DNA of 64,000 bases from Alligator mississippiensis (Eukaryota > Chordata > Crocodylia > Alligatoridae): contig NC_081831.1 in the NCBI RefSeq assembly GCF_030867095.1, forward strand, positions 67,222,716 through 67,286,715, read 5' to 3'. Shown piece by piece: positions 49,390 through 60,790 of the stretch. The notes beneath the pieces are model-generated. The model was not told the origin of the DNA and did no database searches. It saw only the letters and a program-made list of their open reading frames with translations. How positions within the stretch are numbered: position 1 is the first letter of the stretch; every line of letters begins with the position of its first letter. The position numbers were made by a program, and so were the translations under genes.

Positions 49390-49813
49390 ATGGATGTGTC
49401 CAGACAAGTGTGGACGTGTGGTATGTGGCTGTCTGTGGTGCTGCACACCACACACGCAGGTGTTCCTGGATGCTAATTCACAGCACCAGGAGGGGGGCGT
49501 GTTTGACCCCAGAAAATAATCCTGGGGTCAAAAACACCCACACCTAAAAAAAGCAGGGGGACGGGCATGCGCACATGGCAGCAGTGCACACTGCCCAAAA
49601 CCAGAGTCTGGCTGGCCAGAGCCACACTCCAGCTGCTGGCCAAGTTTCTTGCTGCAAGATCACCACAGCTGCAGTTCCTGGAGGCCCTCAGCACAGTTGC
49701 TGGTCCCAGCCTCTCTTACCCCATCCCGGACGACATGCCATGCACCATTACAAAACACGCTGTGCCACTGTTATCTGGGGAATGCATGTTCCCACTGGTG
49801 GGGACGTACCCTA
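49390..49813. repeat. Possible TIR element
   Basis: GGATGTGTCCAGACAAGTG near 49391 and the complement of CCACTGGTGGGGACGTACCC near 49810 are weakly similar inverted ends. The interior is GC-rich, unlike its flanks. No target duplication was found, so this remains tentative. Confidence 0.35.
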
Positions 49814-50101
49814 TGTGTGGTAAGAAGAGAGGAGTGCAAGAGGCCTAGCTCACCCAGTCACGCCAGATGGCAACACACCTATCTCTACTTCTCTGTGAGG
49901 TACAGAAGAGGCCTGCTTCAACTGGGGGCTCCTGCTTTTCTGGGAAGAAACGGGGTGGGAGGGTAGAGCTACAGGAGCCCCCATATCAAAATATGTACAG
50001 GGCTCTGGATCATTTAATCCAGCCATGGTACTTATAAACTATTTCCCAGGGAAAGCCTCCGGAGAGAGCTGAGAACACACCGTTCATTGGTATTTATAAC
50101 T

Positions 50102-50107
50102 TTTATT
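50102..50107 (-). terminator. PAK3: Candidate PAK3 poly(A) signal
   Basis: AATAAA on the minus strand. It is the most distal good candidate before the sequence character changes to the GC-richer repeat near 49400-49960. Other AATAAA-like words occur higher up and could be used as proximal sites. Confidence 0.4.
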
Positions 50108-52482
50108 TGCAATACTTTAGGTCCAAGTTTCAAACTGCAATATTTTTACACTCAAGACACAGTCATGCACAATCCATATTTCAATTTTCTATTGCTTCAA
50201 CCACAATTTAAAATAACTTAATATCAGAAACAAAAAAAATCTTAAAAAAAATAAATGGCTGCTGAGGTCAGTAAGATGGATCCATGCCATCAGCACATTT
50301 ACAAAGTAAATAACTTAGTTCTCTTTTTAAAAAGCTCATAAGTACCTCTTAATCCAAAGTTACAGAAGAATTTCACTACACGTTGTTTTGTTTTTCTTTT
50401 CTTTTCTTTTTTTTTTTTTAAACAGATAACACGTCCTAAAAAAAGGAATGTACAGCAAAATGAGATACATTTCTGATAAACAATGAAAATGTAGGATCCT
50501 CCTCTGTGTACATTTGTCTGGATACCCTGAAGAAAAATCCAGCAGACACCAGTATCATTGTAAACCAGTTGAACTGGAGCTTAGAGCTGGTTAAAACTCA
50601 CACCAGTTAAAGAGTTAAAGGTCACAGAATTCTTTTGCCAGACTTTACTAGAATGGAGCATGCGCGTGTGCCCCACACATGCTGTGCAGTATGAACCCAT
50701 GTATATAACTCTAAAAGAACACCCTAGCGCGGCCACCGGACTGAAGTTGTACTCACAACATTAGTTCTTCTCCCCGCCAGGCCTTTGTCACTTGTCAGAG
50801 CTGCATCAAGAAGAGCCGACTTGCCTTTTGTGGTTGACAACAATATTCTATTGAAAGATCTACCAACGTTGCCTAGTGCTAGTCTAAAGCATTGCAGCAA
50901 AAAGCGACTGCATTTGCATTTTGTTTGTAACCTGGAAGCTTAGAGGTCAAATCTTAGCAGGCCTGGATGGAAAAGGTTTGCATGCCTCAATGGCATGGTT
51001 TTTGGCCTATTCTGACCTGTTAAGCACTGTACCACGTACAAAAAGAGAAAGAAGTCAGGATCCTCTTTCACCTCCTTACTTAGCCAGGGGAGAATTTCCA
51101 GCCGCCAGCACAAAGTAACATTCAACGTAGATATCTATGCCTTCCTAGGACCTGCTAATTAAGTGCCAGGTCACACTGCCATTGGAGTCAACAGCAAAAC
51201 TCTTCCTGACTTCCATAATAGGTGAGCTGAGCCCTACATCTATTCCCTAAGTATGCAGTAAGTTTGGACAGGTGAAACAGAGAACATTCAGCAGCAAAAG
51301 GATGTTCATTTAAAACAAGTCAAGCTGACCTCATTCCCTCGTGCTTCCTACAATATGATGCCAGCCAGTAGCATTGAGGAGACCTAGATTCAGGAATGTG
51401 CCTGGGACTGCAGGCAGTGCTCTAGTGGAGGCTACACACATGATGGAAGCCATAGACCCATTCTCCAGGTTGAGGAGACAGATTTAAAGCCTTGCCGTAA
51501 ACAGGCAGTCTAGAAGGGGGTGAAATGAGAAGCCTGACTACTTTATCTCAGCCAGTTACAAGGTTTTGTTTAGCAGCCACTGCGGGCAGGAGGAACAGAG
51601 AGGGAGTAGAAAGACTTGAGTTGTCAAAAGCAAGAGATTACAAAGAGCAGTGATGGCAAGACATAACCTCTGTTTTCTCTCTCTCTCTGGAAATAATTTT
51701 TCAGCTATTCCGAGCCCCTGAACAGAGTGAAGGCTAGTGAGGAGGACACACCAATAAGAACCACTAAATTCATACCCTCCTCTTCCCTAGACTGCAAGTG
51801 AAATTCAGGTTTCAAAGTATGTGCTAGCCCCTTCTGAACTCCATCCATGACTGCTGGTTCAGACTGACCATTCATTGCTCCTGATTTCAATTCTATTTTC
51901 CTGTTTATTTTGAGACCATTCAGTACACAACTGGCCAAAGCAGGTGTTGCTGGCTATGCCTTGCAGTAAATGGGCACTAAGCATGAGTGGGTGGGTGTCC
52001 CTGGGTCAAAAACAGCAGCATCTGGTATACAAACAGGAATGCAGACACGGTTAGTCCTCTAGGAAAACATCAAGTGCAAAGCCACTATGCACCAAAATTA
52101 AATAAAAAGGTAATTTCTCATTAAATCAACTTGATGAGTTATGTTGTCCACAGTTTCCATAGTCAGGGTCAGATTCTGAATGCTCGCTCACCAAGAGTAG
52201 CTAAGCAGGGATAGGAACAGTTGCAAATTTAGACCCTAATGACTGAGCAGAAGGCACCAGAGTGAAGAGTATAAGTGTCCTTCCCCTTCCTCGCCATTCC
52301 CACAACATCGTGTTCGAGACTGCCGCTATTCCCAAAGATGCACATGTCCAGTGTCAGGCCAAAGCAAGTGGATTTCACCACCACATCATTCATACACAAT
52401 CCCAGTAGGCTATCTTGGCTATACAACATTTATACACAGGGGAAGGTGCAGGTGAGCTTCTACCAGCTTCAGCCAAGCAATT

Positions 52483-52537
52483 ACCCCTTTACATCAAAGA
52501 GAGAAAATAAAGGACTACCCTTTTACATCAAAGAGAG
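52483..52537. repeat. 34-bp-period direct duplication
   Basis: ACCCCTTTACATCAAAGAGAG (52483) recurs as ACCCTTTTACATCAAAGAGAG (52517), two units 34 bases apart. It lies within the inferred PAK3 3' UTR and looks like a simple local tandem duplication. Confidence 0.8.
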
Positions 52538-53708
52538 CAAAGGGAAGGGTTTTGTTGTTTCACATGGTACCAATAGAAACCCAAGCGAGATATCAGAATG
52601 GTCTCCTTTGAAACAGATTGTCCTTTCCCTGTCTCTCTCAAAACAGGTGACTAAAAATTAAAATACTTGCCCAGTCCAAAGAAAAAACTATTTGAAAAGC
52701 TGGAGGCTCTGCCTTCTGGGCTGGAGTCACTTTTCCCACCTCTTTTAAGTTACTGCATGTGAATAACTGACAATCCATTGGTGAAACATGTAGACTAAGA
52801 GCCTTTACAAGGCTCACAAGGGCTAATCTAGCTGTACTGTGCATGTCCTGGTATTTCAAGCAAAGCAAACTTTTCTCCTGTCTTCAACTGTAGGTTTTAT
52901 GGATTCGCTCTGGCTATGAATCAAGTTGTTAACGAACTCATTGAGCAAAGAAATCCACTTATTTACATGCTCAATGTACAGGGGTGAGGAATATTTCTTA
53001 TGTTGTCAAACCTCTGGCTAAATATTGGAAGTAACATCTTCACAAACAATAGGATATGATTTAGTGTTTCCCTTTCTTAGTGGCTGGAATGTGCTTTGTT
53101 TCAGAATAGAGGGAAATCAGGGAGGTTATTTAACAGAAGTATAATGCTGAGATGCACCTGCTAGCCTCAAAGAAACCTGATCAACAAAAATGAAAGATTA
53201 AATAAATACTCAAATTCATCTGCGCACAATGAGGTTTGGCCAACCAGTAGCCAACGGTGGAAAACAGACGCACATATTTACAAAAGCAGACGAGACTTGA
53301 AAGGTGATAACACCACCATTGCCCGAGCCTGCCACCAAGACCTGAGAGCACTGTAAGATCCAGTCATTCCTTGGGCTCCTGTGAAGGCAGGCAGGAGCCT
53401 TAATACATCTATAAGGTTTTTATTCCCCCACCCCCTTTTCTTTTTTCTTAAATAAATAATCTGTACTGTGCTTCTCAAGCTTCCCTGACTTTACTGCTGT
53501 CCTGTTCCTTTCTCAGGACCTTCTGGATCCCCAGGTAGCAAAAGGGCCTGTTTCACACTTTGTCATGACAGGGGACTGGAATAATATTCAAGAGCTAGAT
53601 AAAACTTTACTGTACTATGACTTGAAAATTAAAATAGAAAAAGGCAAATAACCAATCTCTTAGAACCTGGAATGAAAGTATTTGACCAACGTACAATATG
53701 TAAATCCT

Positions 53709-53732
53709 TATATATCTATATATCTATATATA
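53709..53732. repeat. TATATC microsatellite
   Basis: Short TATATATCTATATATCTATATATAT tract in the inferred PAK3 3' UTR. Confidence 0.8.
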
Positions 53733-55157
53733 TGCTTTTGGCAGCAGGTATAGCTTCTCTCTAATACTTCTTAAAAATATATAGGAGATGCCTCTCAGCA
53801 ATCAAGATGGTACCAGAGATTTATTGGATTTGTTTGCTTCTTTTTCTTTCTGCAAGGGCAATGCCTATCCTAATGTGCTGTTACTTGAGCCTGTAAGTCA
53901 TGTACAAGGTTTGTCCCTCTCCAGACTGCTTTCCGCATTAGTATTCCACTTGGAAGTTGGCCTCCTAGTTCAGGAAACTGTAAGAGCAGCTGCCATCTTT
54001 CTGCATCTGGTGACGCACAGCATTTAGTGCCGCAGAATATCCCAAAACATAGGGCTTTAGGGATGCTACCGGTCCTGTTAGCAGGCATGTAAACTAATTG
54101 GTCCCTGTTACAAAGAACTCAAGTGGGGCTTGCATGCTGGATAGAGTCACTGGCAGGAACTGGATTTCAACAGTATCTTGTCAGTATCCTACGAATTATT
54201 TTTTTTTAGTAAAATCTCTGGATTTGCTGCTGCAAAATAAAAGAAACACTTTAAAAAAAGAAAATAAAAATTAAGGCCTCTTATGAAAACAGTTGCATTA
54301 AAAAGCTAGGGCCAATAATATTTCCTAGACTGGAGTATGCACTGTTCTGAAGAAATGAAGCTACCATTTAAAAAAAAAATCATCTCATCTTTTTGGGGTT
54401 GCTTTGAAGGATAGGGCTGGGGAAGATGCCAACATCTTTAGGGCTGGAGAAAACAAATATGGAAAAACAGTAAATCAAATAGTATAATCTCTCAAGCATA
54501 AGGTTTTGTACTCTGTGCCTGGCAGAGACTCTCTGGAAAAAGCAATTTTATTTCAAGGGACAGATGTATGCACCTTTGTGGCTAAGGAAAGTAAAAGTTA
54601 CACTGGAAATAGAAGCTGTCACTCGCTTCTTTACTACTTGTGTAAAATTCAAATGCATTTCATGCATTCACTGACTCATTACACAACAAAGATGGGCCTT
54701 CCTGTGCTTGAACCACTGGATTTTCAAGCTTTAACTCACATTGCCTGGATAGCTAGCTTGGGTTGACAAGGAAAAAAAAAAAACTATCACCTCACAAGAG
54801 GGGAAGAACCTTTTCTTGCTTGGGTGGCAATAAATAAACTTCTTCTGCTCCCCAGGTGATTCAGGAAAGGTTAATTAACACTTGACTATGATAAACTAAT
54901 TACCGCTACCTCAGTCAAGCTTCAAAGAAAACAGTCAAACAGTGAGGACTGGCCAGTAGGCAATACTAAAGAAGAGTCACAACATGAAGACCTGAACAGA
55001 ATAGGAAACCTGGACTAACACCCCAAACCAAACAAGGGCTGAAGACCTAATCCAGGAAAGGGCTGAGCACCATAAACTCCTCCTAACTAGACCATGAGTT
55101 AAAGACATCTAGCACCTTGCAAGGACACTCAGCACCTTGCAGCATCAGGCCTTCAAT

Positions 55158-55513
55158 GGGTGCATCTACATGTGCACATTTATTGCGCTGTAACGTAAAA
55201 TAACTGTGCAGTACAGGCACAGATCTACACATGCATGCCCATACTGCACAGTAACTATGGCGACTTATGCCAATTTGGGCATGATGCAGGTATCAAATTT
55301 ATGCCCAATTAGTTACTGCAGAGTAACACACATGTAGATCCCTTACTGCGCAGTAACACTGTCAGTGTAGACTGACTTGGAACTGACTTTAGTCCCAAGC
55401 CAATCCACACACAGCATTAATTTACTTTAATGCCAGCACTTGTAGACACCAGCCTATTCCCATTTACTGCGCAGTACATTTAAGCCAGCATAAATGCACG
55501 TGTAGACACACCC
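55158..55513. mobile_element. MITE in PAK3 3' UTR
   Basis: The left end GGGTGCATCTACATGTGCA and right end TGCACGTGTAGACACACCC are inverted repeats. The interior is full of diverged TTACTGCGCAGTAA palindromes (for example 55344 and 55465), so the element can fold back on itself. A target duplication is not clear. No ORF. Confidence 0.8.
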
Positions 55514-57285
55514 AATGGGAAATTGCCTTGAACTGCATTAGAAGGCTCTGCTAACAGTGACAAGATCTCTGCTACCCACAGCCAGAATCCAAGGGGCTGT
55601 TTCAAAGGGCTTGGATTTTGGCTTAGTCATCTTACTAAAATACAGCAGCAAAAATCCATATAAACTCCTTTGCTGAGTGAAAACGACTCAAATTTGCCAC
55701 TTCTGAGTAAAAATAAAATACAAATTGCTTAATTAATCCATTTTGTTCCTTTACAAATAAATGTAGTAGTCAGCACAATCCTCAGTCATTTCCAGGAGTT
55801 AGTCTCCCCTCGACAAGTGCACACTTGCATTAAAGGGTGTTTGGTGTGTGCACTTTGAGGCGAGTTGAAAGCAGACCCAGTTTATGGCTGTAAGAATATA
55901 TATGTAGTCCAGTCTGTATTTTTCTTCCTACATTTGCCTTTGCCCTGGCACTATGCAAAGCCTTTTTTTTTTAGATGCCTTTCCTCTTCCGGCTTCTGCT
56001 ACACTCACTCATGCAGAACTAAATCCTGCAAGCCCTTACTCACATAAGTAGTCCTCATGATTTCAGTGGGATTGCTCAGGTCTAGAGACTGCTCGCCTGG
56101 GTAGGAGTTCATAGGAATGGATCCTTCAAATTTATTGGCAATGTTAGAGATGCTACACACCCTTCTTCAGCAGATACAATGTGGACATGAGGACAGGCAA
56201 ACGCAGTTTACAGAACTAAAAATATCACTGAGCTAAGACTGCCCCTCCTCTACACCGATGCAAACCTAGGTAGGGTAATAATTCATTTCCATAGGACTGC
56301 CAGGGCCTGGATACAACTGATGGCAGATCTTAGCCTGTTGTCTTGTAGTTCTTACAGTTCAATCCCACAGTGTTGAGTGCTGGCTGCAAATTGGTTGAGC
56401 CTCCTCAGCTCCCTTCAGCGATAGTTCTCTTCATTTAGTCTTCTGTGGGAGCTCTGGGTGCTCAGCATGTGAGAAAAGAGACTCGGCACCTAGCTAGACT
56501 GGGCCCGTTGTCACTTGACATTTTGATGATAGTGTACTATTGGACGAGCACTTTCTGAGCAAACTTGCTGATCTTCTTGCTTTTCTTGTTTTTAAAAAAA
56601 TCCCACGAAGGCAAAAAATAGTACAATTAATTATACGAATCAAACTGCCAGGGACCCAAACACTAGATATTCATGGCTAAAAGTATGCATCTCCAAAGGA
56701 TGCTTCATCTGCTCTGCTCTTGATATATTTTTGGATTGGAAATACAATTTCACTCTCTTCCTTATCTAAAGGTACCGTGAATGGGCAAATGCTAGAGAGC
56801 AGGCTGTGTTCAAAAGATGATACCGTCTGAAGGAGCTGAATGCAGGACTCCGCTGCAATTCCAAGCCATAGCAAAACAAAAAACAAAACAAAAAACACCC
56901 AAAAAACCCCAAATCCCAAAAATGGGATTGTGCATCTTTAAGAAACAACCAATTGTTTAAAAGTAAAGCATAAAACGTTCACTGGGGGTCTTGCTACCAA
57001 GTTGTTTTACCTTGGAAATAGCTTAGATAGCAAAGCCATTACCTTTCTGTTCTGTCTTGGGTCCTGTTTCATCTTAGAAATATATTAAGGAACCAGAGAG
57101 CAGGAAGAAGACACATGATAGGTTTCTGTTCCTTGGGGAACCAAAGAACCGCTGGCCCCCATCATGACTGTGACTGTTTGTCCTTCTACCCACCTGTCCT
57201 GCAGCACAAGAGTTGAGGTTTTACAGAGTTTTTGTTCAGTCCTGCCCTGGAGAGAGCTGGTGTGGGGTGAAGCCAGCCCTCAGTG

Positions 57286-57375
57286 CTAGCGGCTGCTGTT
57301 CTTAATCGCTTCCTTTGCTGCAATAATCAGAGGAGTCAGGCTGGAGAGAGGCTTGGCTAGTTTTAAAAATGGATG
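57286..57375 (-). CDS. PAK3: PAK3 last coding exon
   Basis: On the minus strand the acceptor TTTTTTGGTAG precedes 57375 and the stop TAG is at 57288-57286. The 29 residues HPFLKLAKPLSSLTPLIIAA and KEAIKNSSR are the C terminus of a group I p21-activated kinase. HPFLKLAK (PAK1 has a different residue after His) and the end IKNSSR match PAK3 rather than PAK1 or PAK2. The segment covers the end of kinase subdomain XI and the C-terminal tail. PAK3 is a Ser/Thr kinase activated by GTP-bound Rac1/Cdc42 and acts in neuronal actin and spine regulation. Confidence 0.96.
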   Translation of the reverse strand, partial: HPFLKLAKPLSSLTPLIIAAKEAIKNSSR

Positions 57376-57588
57376 CTACCAAAAAAGAAGAAGAAGAGCA
57401 GATTAGTTTCCTTTCCAACACATTTTTCAGACAGGCTTCCTGGAGTTTTTTTGTGGTTGCTCTAAACTTAAGACCACAGAAACATAGAGCTCCTGGGTCA
57501 GGGTCCAGGCAACCATCTCTCACACTTCCATTCAAGAACTGATCAAACACCACCTTAAAACTGGTTGTTTGCCCCTGAGACTCCTATT

Positions 57589-58947
57589 GGCTAGGGACAG
57601 ACATTACTCATAAACCAGGTTAAGTGATCAGAAACTGGTTTAAACCTGTAACAGAACAGATATTCAGTGCACATAAACCAGTTTGAAAATGGCCGAAACT
57701 GGTTTGAGATAAACCTGGTTGAATGTAGTATCAGTCTTAACTGATTTAGCTCAAACCAGTTTATACAATGTCTGTCCCAGACCCCTTACTGGTTTAAGTT
57801 AAAGAAGAAACCCCCAGCATCCCAACATGCTCTCTAGGCTCAGCTGGCCCCTCCCCTCTGCTCTCTAGCTGGAGCAGGGGTGGGGCGTGACCAGACACTG
57901 GCCTGCCATGGCCCCCGAGGCAAATTCCTCCCTCTGTCCCCTCTCCCCCTGCTGGGAAACCCTGTGGACTGCAGCTGGGGTTTGCCAGCCCCAGCCGCAC
58001 CTCCATGGCTTTCCTGCAGCCAGGCAGAGACAGAATTAATTCCTCCCCCTGTCCAACCTGCCTGCAGCCAGGGAAGGGATTAATTCCACAGCAGTCCCAG
58101 AGTGGTGGGGAGAGGCAAGCTAGTCCCCTGTGTGCAGATCCAAGACCTGAACCTGTGAGCCCAGAGCTAAGACCTGCTGGACCAGACTGAGAGGCGGGAA
58201 GTGTTGGCAAAGACGTGACAATCATTCATCACACATATGTACTGGAGATGGAGTTAAGGGAAGCTGCCGACAGCTCCTGGCTGGAAGTTGCAGATCAAAG
58301 AATGCAGAGCACTACATTTACATTATAAAGCAGAACCTGTAAAACCTAAACATAGCCTTTCTGAATGTCTGGCTGTAAGGAGACACTCTGCCCTCAGGAT
58401 TACTAAGACTTATGCAAGGCTTTCTCTTGTCTTCCTGCTTTACATTTTAAGTTAAACTAAGTTGTGTATGCTGTGTTTTGCTGGGCTGTATCTTAGCTTA
58501 GGTGCAGCTTTTTGGTTGTTCTCTGTTGTATCCTTTTCAAATTGCTGGGTTCAATACATGCTTGCTTCAGAGAAAGGACTTTTTTCCTATCCCCTCTTCT
58601 CAGTCTGACAGCACCCCCCCATCACCCCCCACCCCCAGGCTGGTGGCTGGTATCCTGTGTGTCCTGCTAGTCCCAGGTGGTGCCTGGCCATACCACCTCC
58701 ATGCCAGCAGGGAGGGGTGAGAGCCTTGGAGGGCATCTCTCTTCCCTCCCCTTTGAGAGTGGCTGGCAGGCATGCTCTAGCACTCCCCAGGCTTCTGGCT
58801 TGAGCCACTGCAGGCATGCGTCTGCATTTCCTGCATTAACAGAGAATGCCTGTCCAGTTATTAATCAGTGTAAGCTGCGCAGCTTAAACTAACCTGCAAA
58901 GAGTGAATCAATTCAAGCTCAGGGTTTTTGAATGTCTGTCCCTAGCC
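57589..58947. mobile_element. 1.36-kb TIR element in PAK3 intron
   Basis: The ends GGCTAGGGACAGACATT and AATGTCTGTCCCTAGCC are perfect 17-base inverted repeats. The left subterminal region repeats AAACCAGTTT / AAACTGGTTT words in both orientations (57629-57760), and a partial internal end ATGTCTGTCCCAG occurs at about 57768. The interior is GC-rich, with C runs near 58613-58637. No transposase motif and no clear target duplication. Confidence 0.8.
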
Positions 58948-59550
58948 ACTGGGAGGTGTTCCAGAATTTCACTCCTCCCATGGCTTGAAAACTTTGGTTC
59001 TAATGCATGATTCTAATTTAAAAATGACAGAGTACTATTTAAGTTTTTGAAGGATATCAAGGGAAAGCTGATTCCTAGTTAACATAAGGATGAAATTAGC
59101 CCAACTTTTTGGGGGCCCTGATCCTGTATTGAGAAGCACTGATGCACAAGTTCTAATTGAAGACTCACCTGAGTTGCCTTGTATCAGAAGGCAAAAATTT
59201 GACTGCAGTGTGCTGGGTGACATAGTAAGTTCGCATATTAGCACTGCTCCTTCAGTCTACTCCATGGAGATAAAACAAGCAATCTGCAGCCCTCCAGCAT
59301 CCCAGGAGGTACTGCTCCTAGGCCCTGTGCCCCACCCAGAGCAAGAATAAAGCCCAAGTGTCCTGGCTTTTAACTATGTCCCTGCACACCAGACTTCTAG
59401 TGGCAAGTCAAAGCTATGCAGGCAAGAAATGGTATTAAACCTTAACATACAACATTACAATGACTTGCAATTGTTCCAAGTGAACACATGACACCACCCT
59501 CATATTTGCAGGATATAAAAGTCACTTTTCACTTGCAGTCTCCTCCCTTC

Positions 59551-59836
<286 letters not shown>

Positions 59837-60689
59837 CTAGAGACAAAAAAAAAAAAACCTCAGACAGTGTAACCTCTTTCTTTCAGGTCCTCAGCTTCTC
59901 TCACAGATTTTTGTGTTTAAGGCCAAGTCCATATCAGCCACCTTTTTAGAATGAAGTTCAGAATGTGCTTTTCGATGACATCCCTACACTGGCAGAGGCC
60001 CTTATGAAGACAAAGTATCAGTAGACAGGAACTGACAAAATGTCTAGGTGTAGACTAGGGCTAAATACATACTTCAAAGGAAGCTGGAATATTAAAGCAC
60101 ATCTCTGCAGCATTCACTCTTTCCTTCAACAATGTTTACATAAGACTGCAGTAGACATTTTCATTCACTTCGGGGTAACTGGCAATCGAAGGAATTTGGA
60201 AGTTAGAACTCTGGTTCAGTGAGTCAGTTTTTAACTTGGATGGGAAGACAAGAAATTTAGAGCCTCATTCTCAAAAGATACATACAATGTCGAGCCTAAT
60301 TTATATGCACATTTCTATGCACACAAAGGAGATGCATAGCTGAATGGAAGCCTGGAAGCCAGATCTTTTACAGCAGTCTACAAATTCCATATCAGCTTTC
60401 TTTAAATGAAAAATTAAGCTTTAATGAGCTACATAGGAAAATGACTAATACTATCCATATGGCAGGGCCACATTCATTATTTTGATATTAATTTTCACAT
60501 ATTTCATGGTGTTTCTATGCTTCCAAAATGTAACAATGTTCTCTAGTGCCAATGCATAACTGCATCATAGAAGTTGCTAGGGAGTGAACTGGGGGCTTGG
60601 GACAGCTCAGCTAGGGACAGTCAAGGGCTTCCTCACCTGGAGAAGCAGTTTGCAATTTATGCTTCCAAGTAAACAACCCATTGAGAGGA

Positions 60690-60790
60690 AGGGTTTTTGA
60701 ACCCGAAAGCTTGCTTAATAACTATTCTCCAACTATTTGGGTTGGTCTAATAAAAGATATCAAATTCACCCAAGGAACCTTGTCTGCCAT
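60690..60790 (+). repeat. Unclassified interspersed repeat tail
   Basis: TTTTTGAACCCGAAAGCTTGCTTAATAACTATT... followed by TTTGGGTTGGTCTAATAAAAGATATC and CACCCAAGGAACCTTGTCTGCC. I recognise the type (CGAAAGCTTGC...TTGGTCTAATAAAAGATAT) as a common reptile interspersed repeat, but cannot name the family with confidence. Confidence 0.5.

Larger units (their letters stand above)
41723..50084. other. CAPN6-PAK3 intergenic region
   Basis: Space between the inferred 3' ends of two convergent genes. It contains CR1 copies at 42418-43592 and 44310-47054, the latter interrupted by a 1.1-kb insertion, and a possible MITE at 49390-49813. 41740-42417, 43593-44309 and 47055-49389 show no clear gene; part of 43980-44210 looks like an unclassified old repeat. 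Confidence 0.6.
50085..57285 (-). other. PAK3: Probable long PAK3 3' UTR
   Basis: Sequence 3' of the PAK3 stop codon on the minus strand, about 7.2 kb, AT-rich and without recognised exons. It ends near the minus-strand AATAAA (TTTATT at 50102-50107 on +), the inferred terminal signal. Long 3' UTRs are usual for neuronal PAK3 transcripts. The stretch contains a MITE (55158-55513), a 34-bp tandem duplication (52483-52537), a TATATC microsatellite (53709-53732) and a purine-rich tract in the transcript (50391-50420). Its extent is inferred from sequence alone. Confidence 0.5.

Noticed and set aside
55158..55513. CRISPR-like repeated palindromes
   Set aside because: Repeats are irregular, inside an element with terminal inverted repeats, and the DNA is vertebrate.
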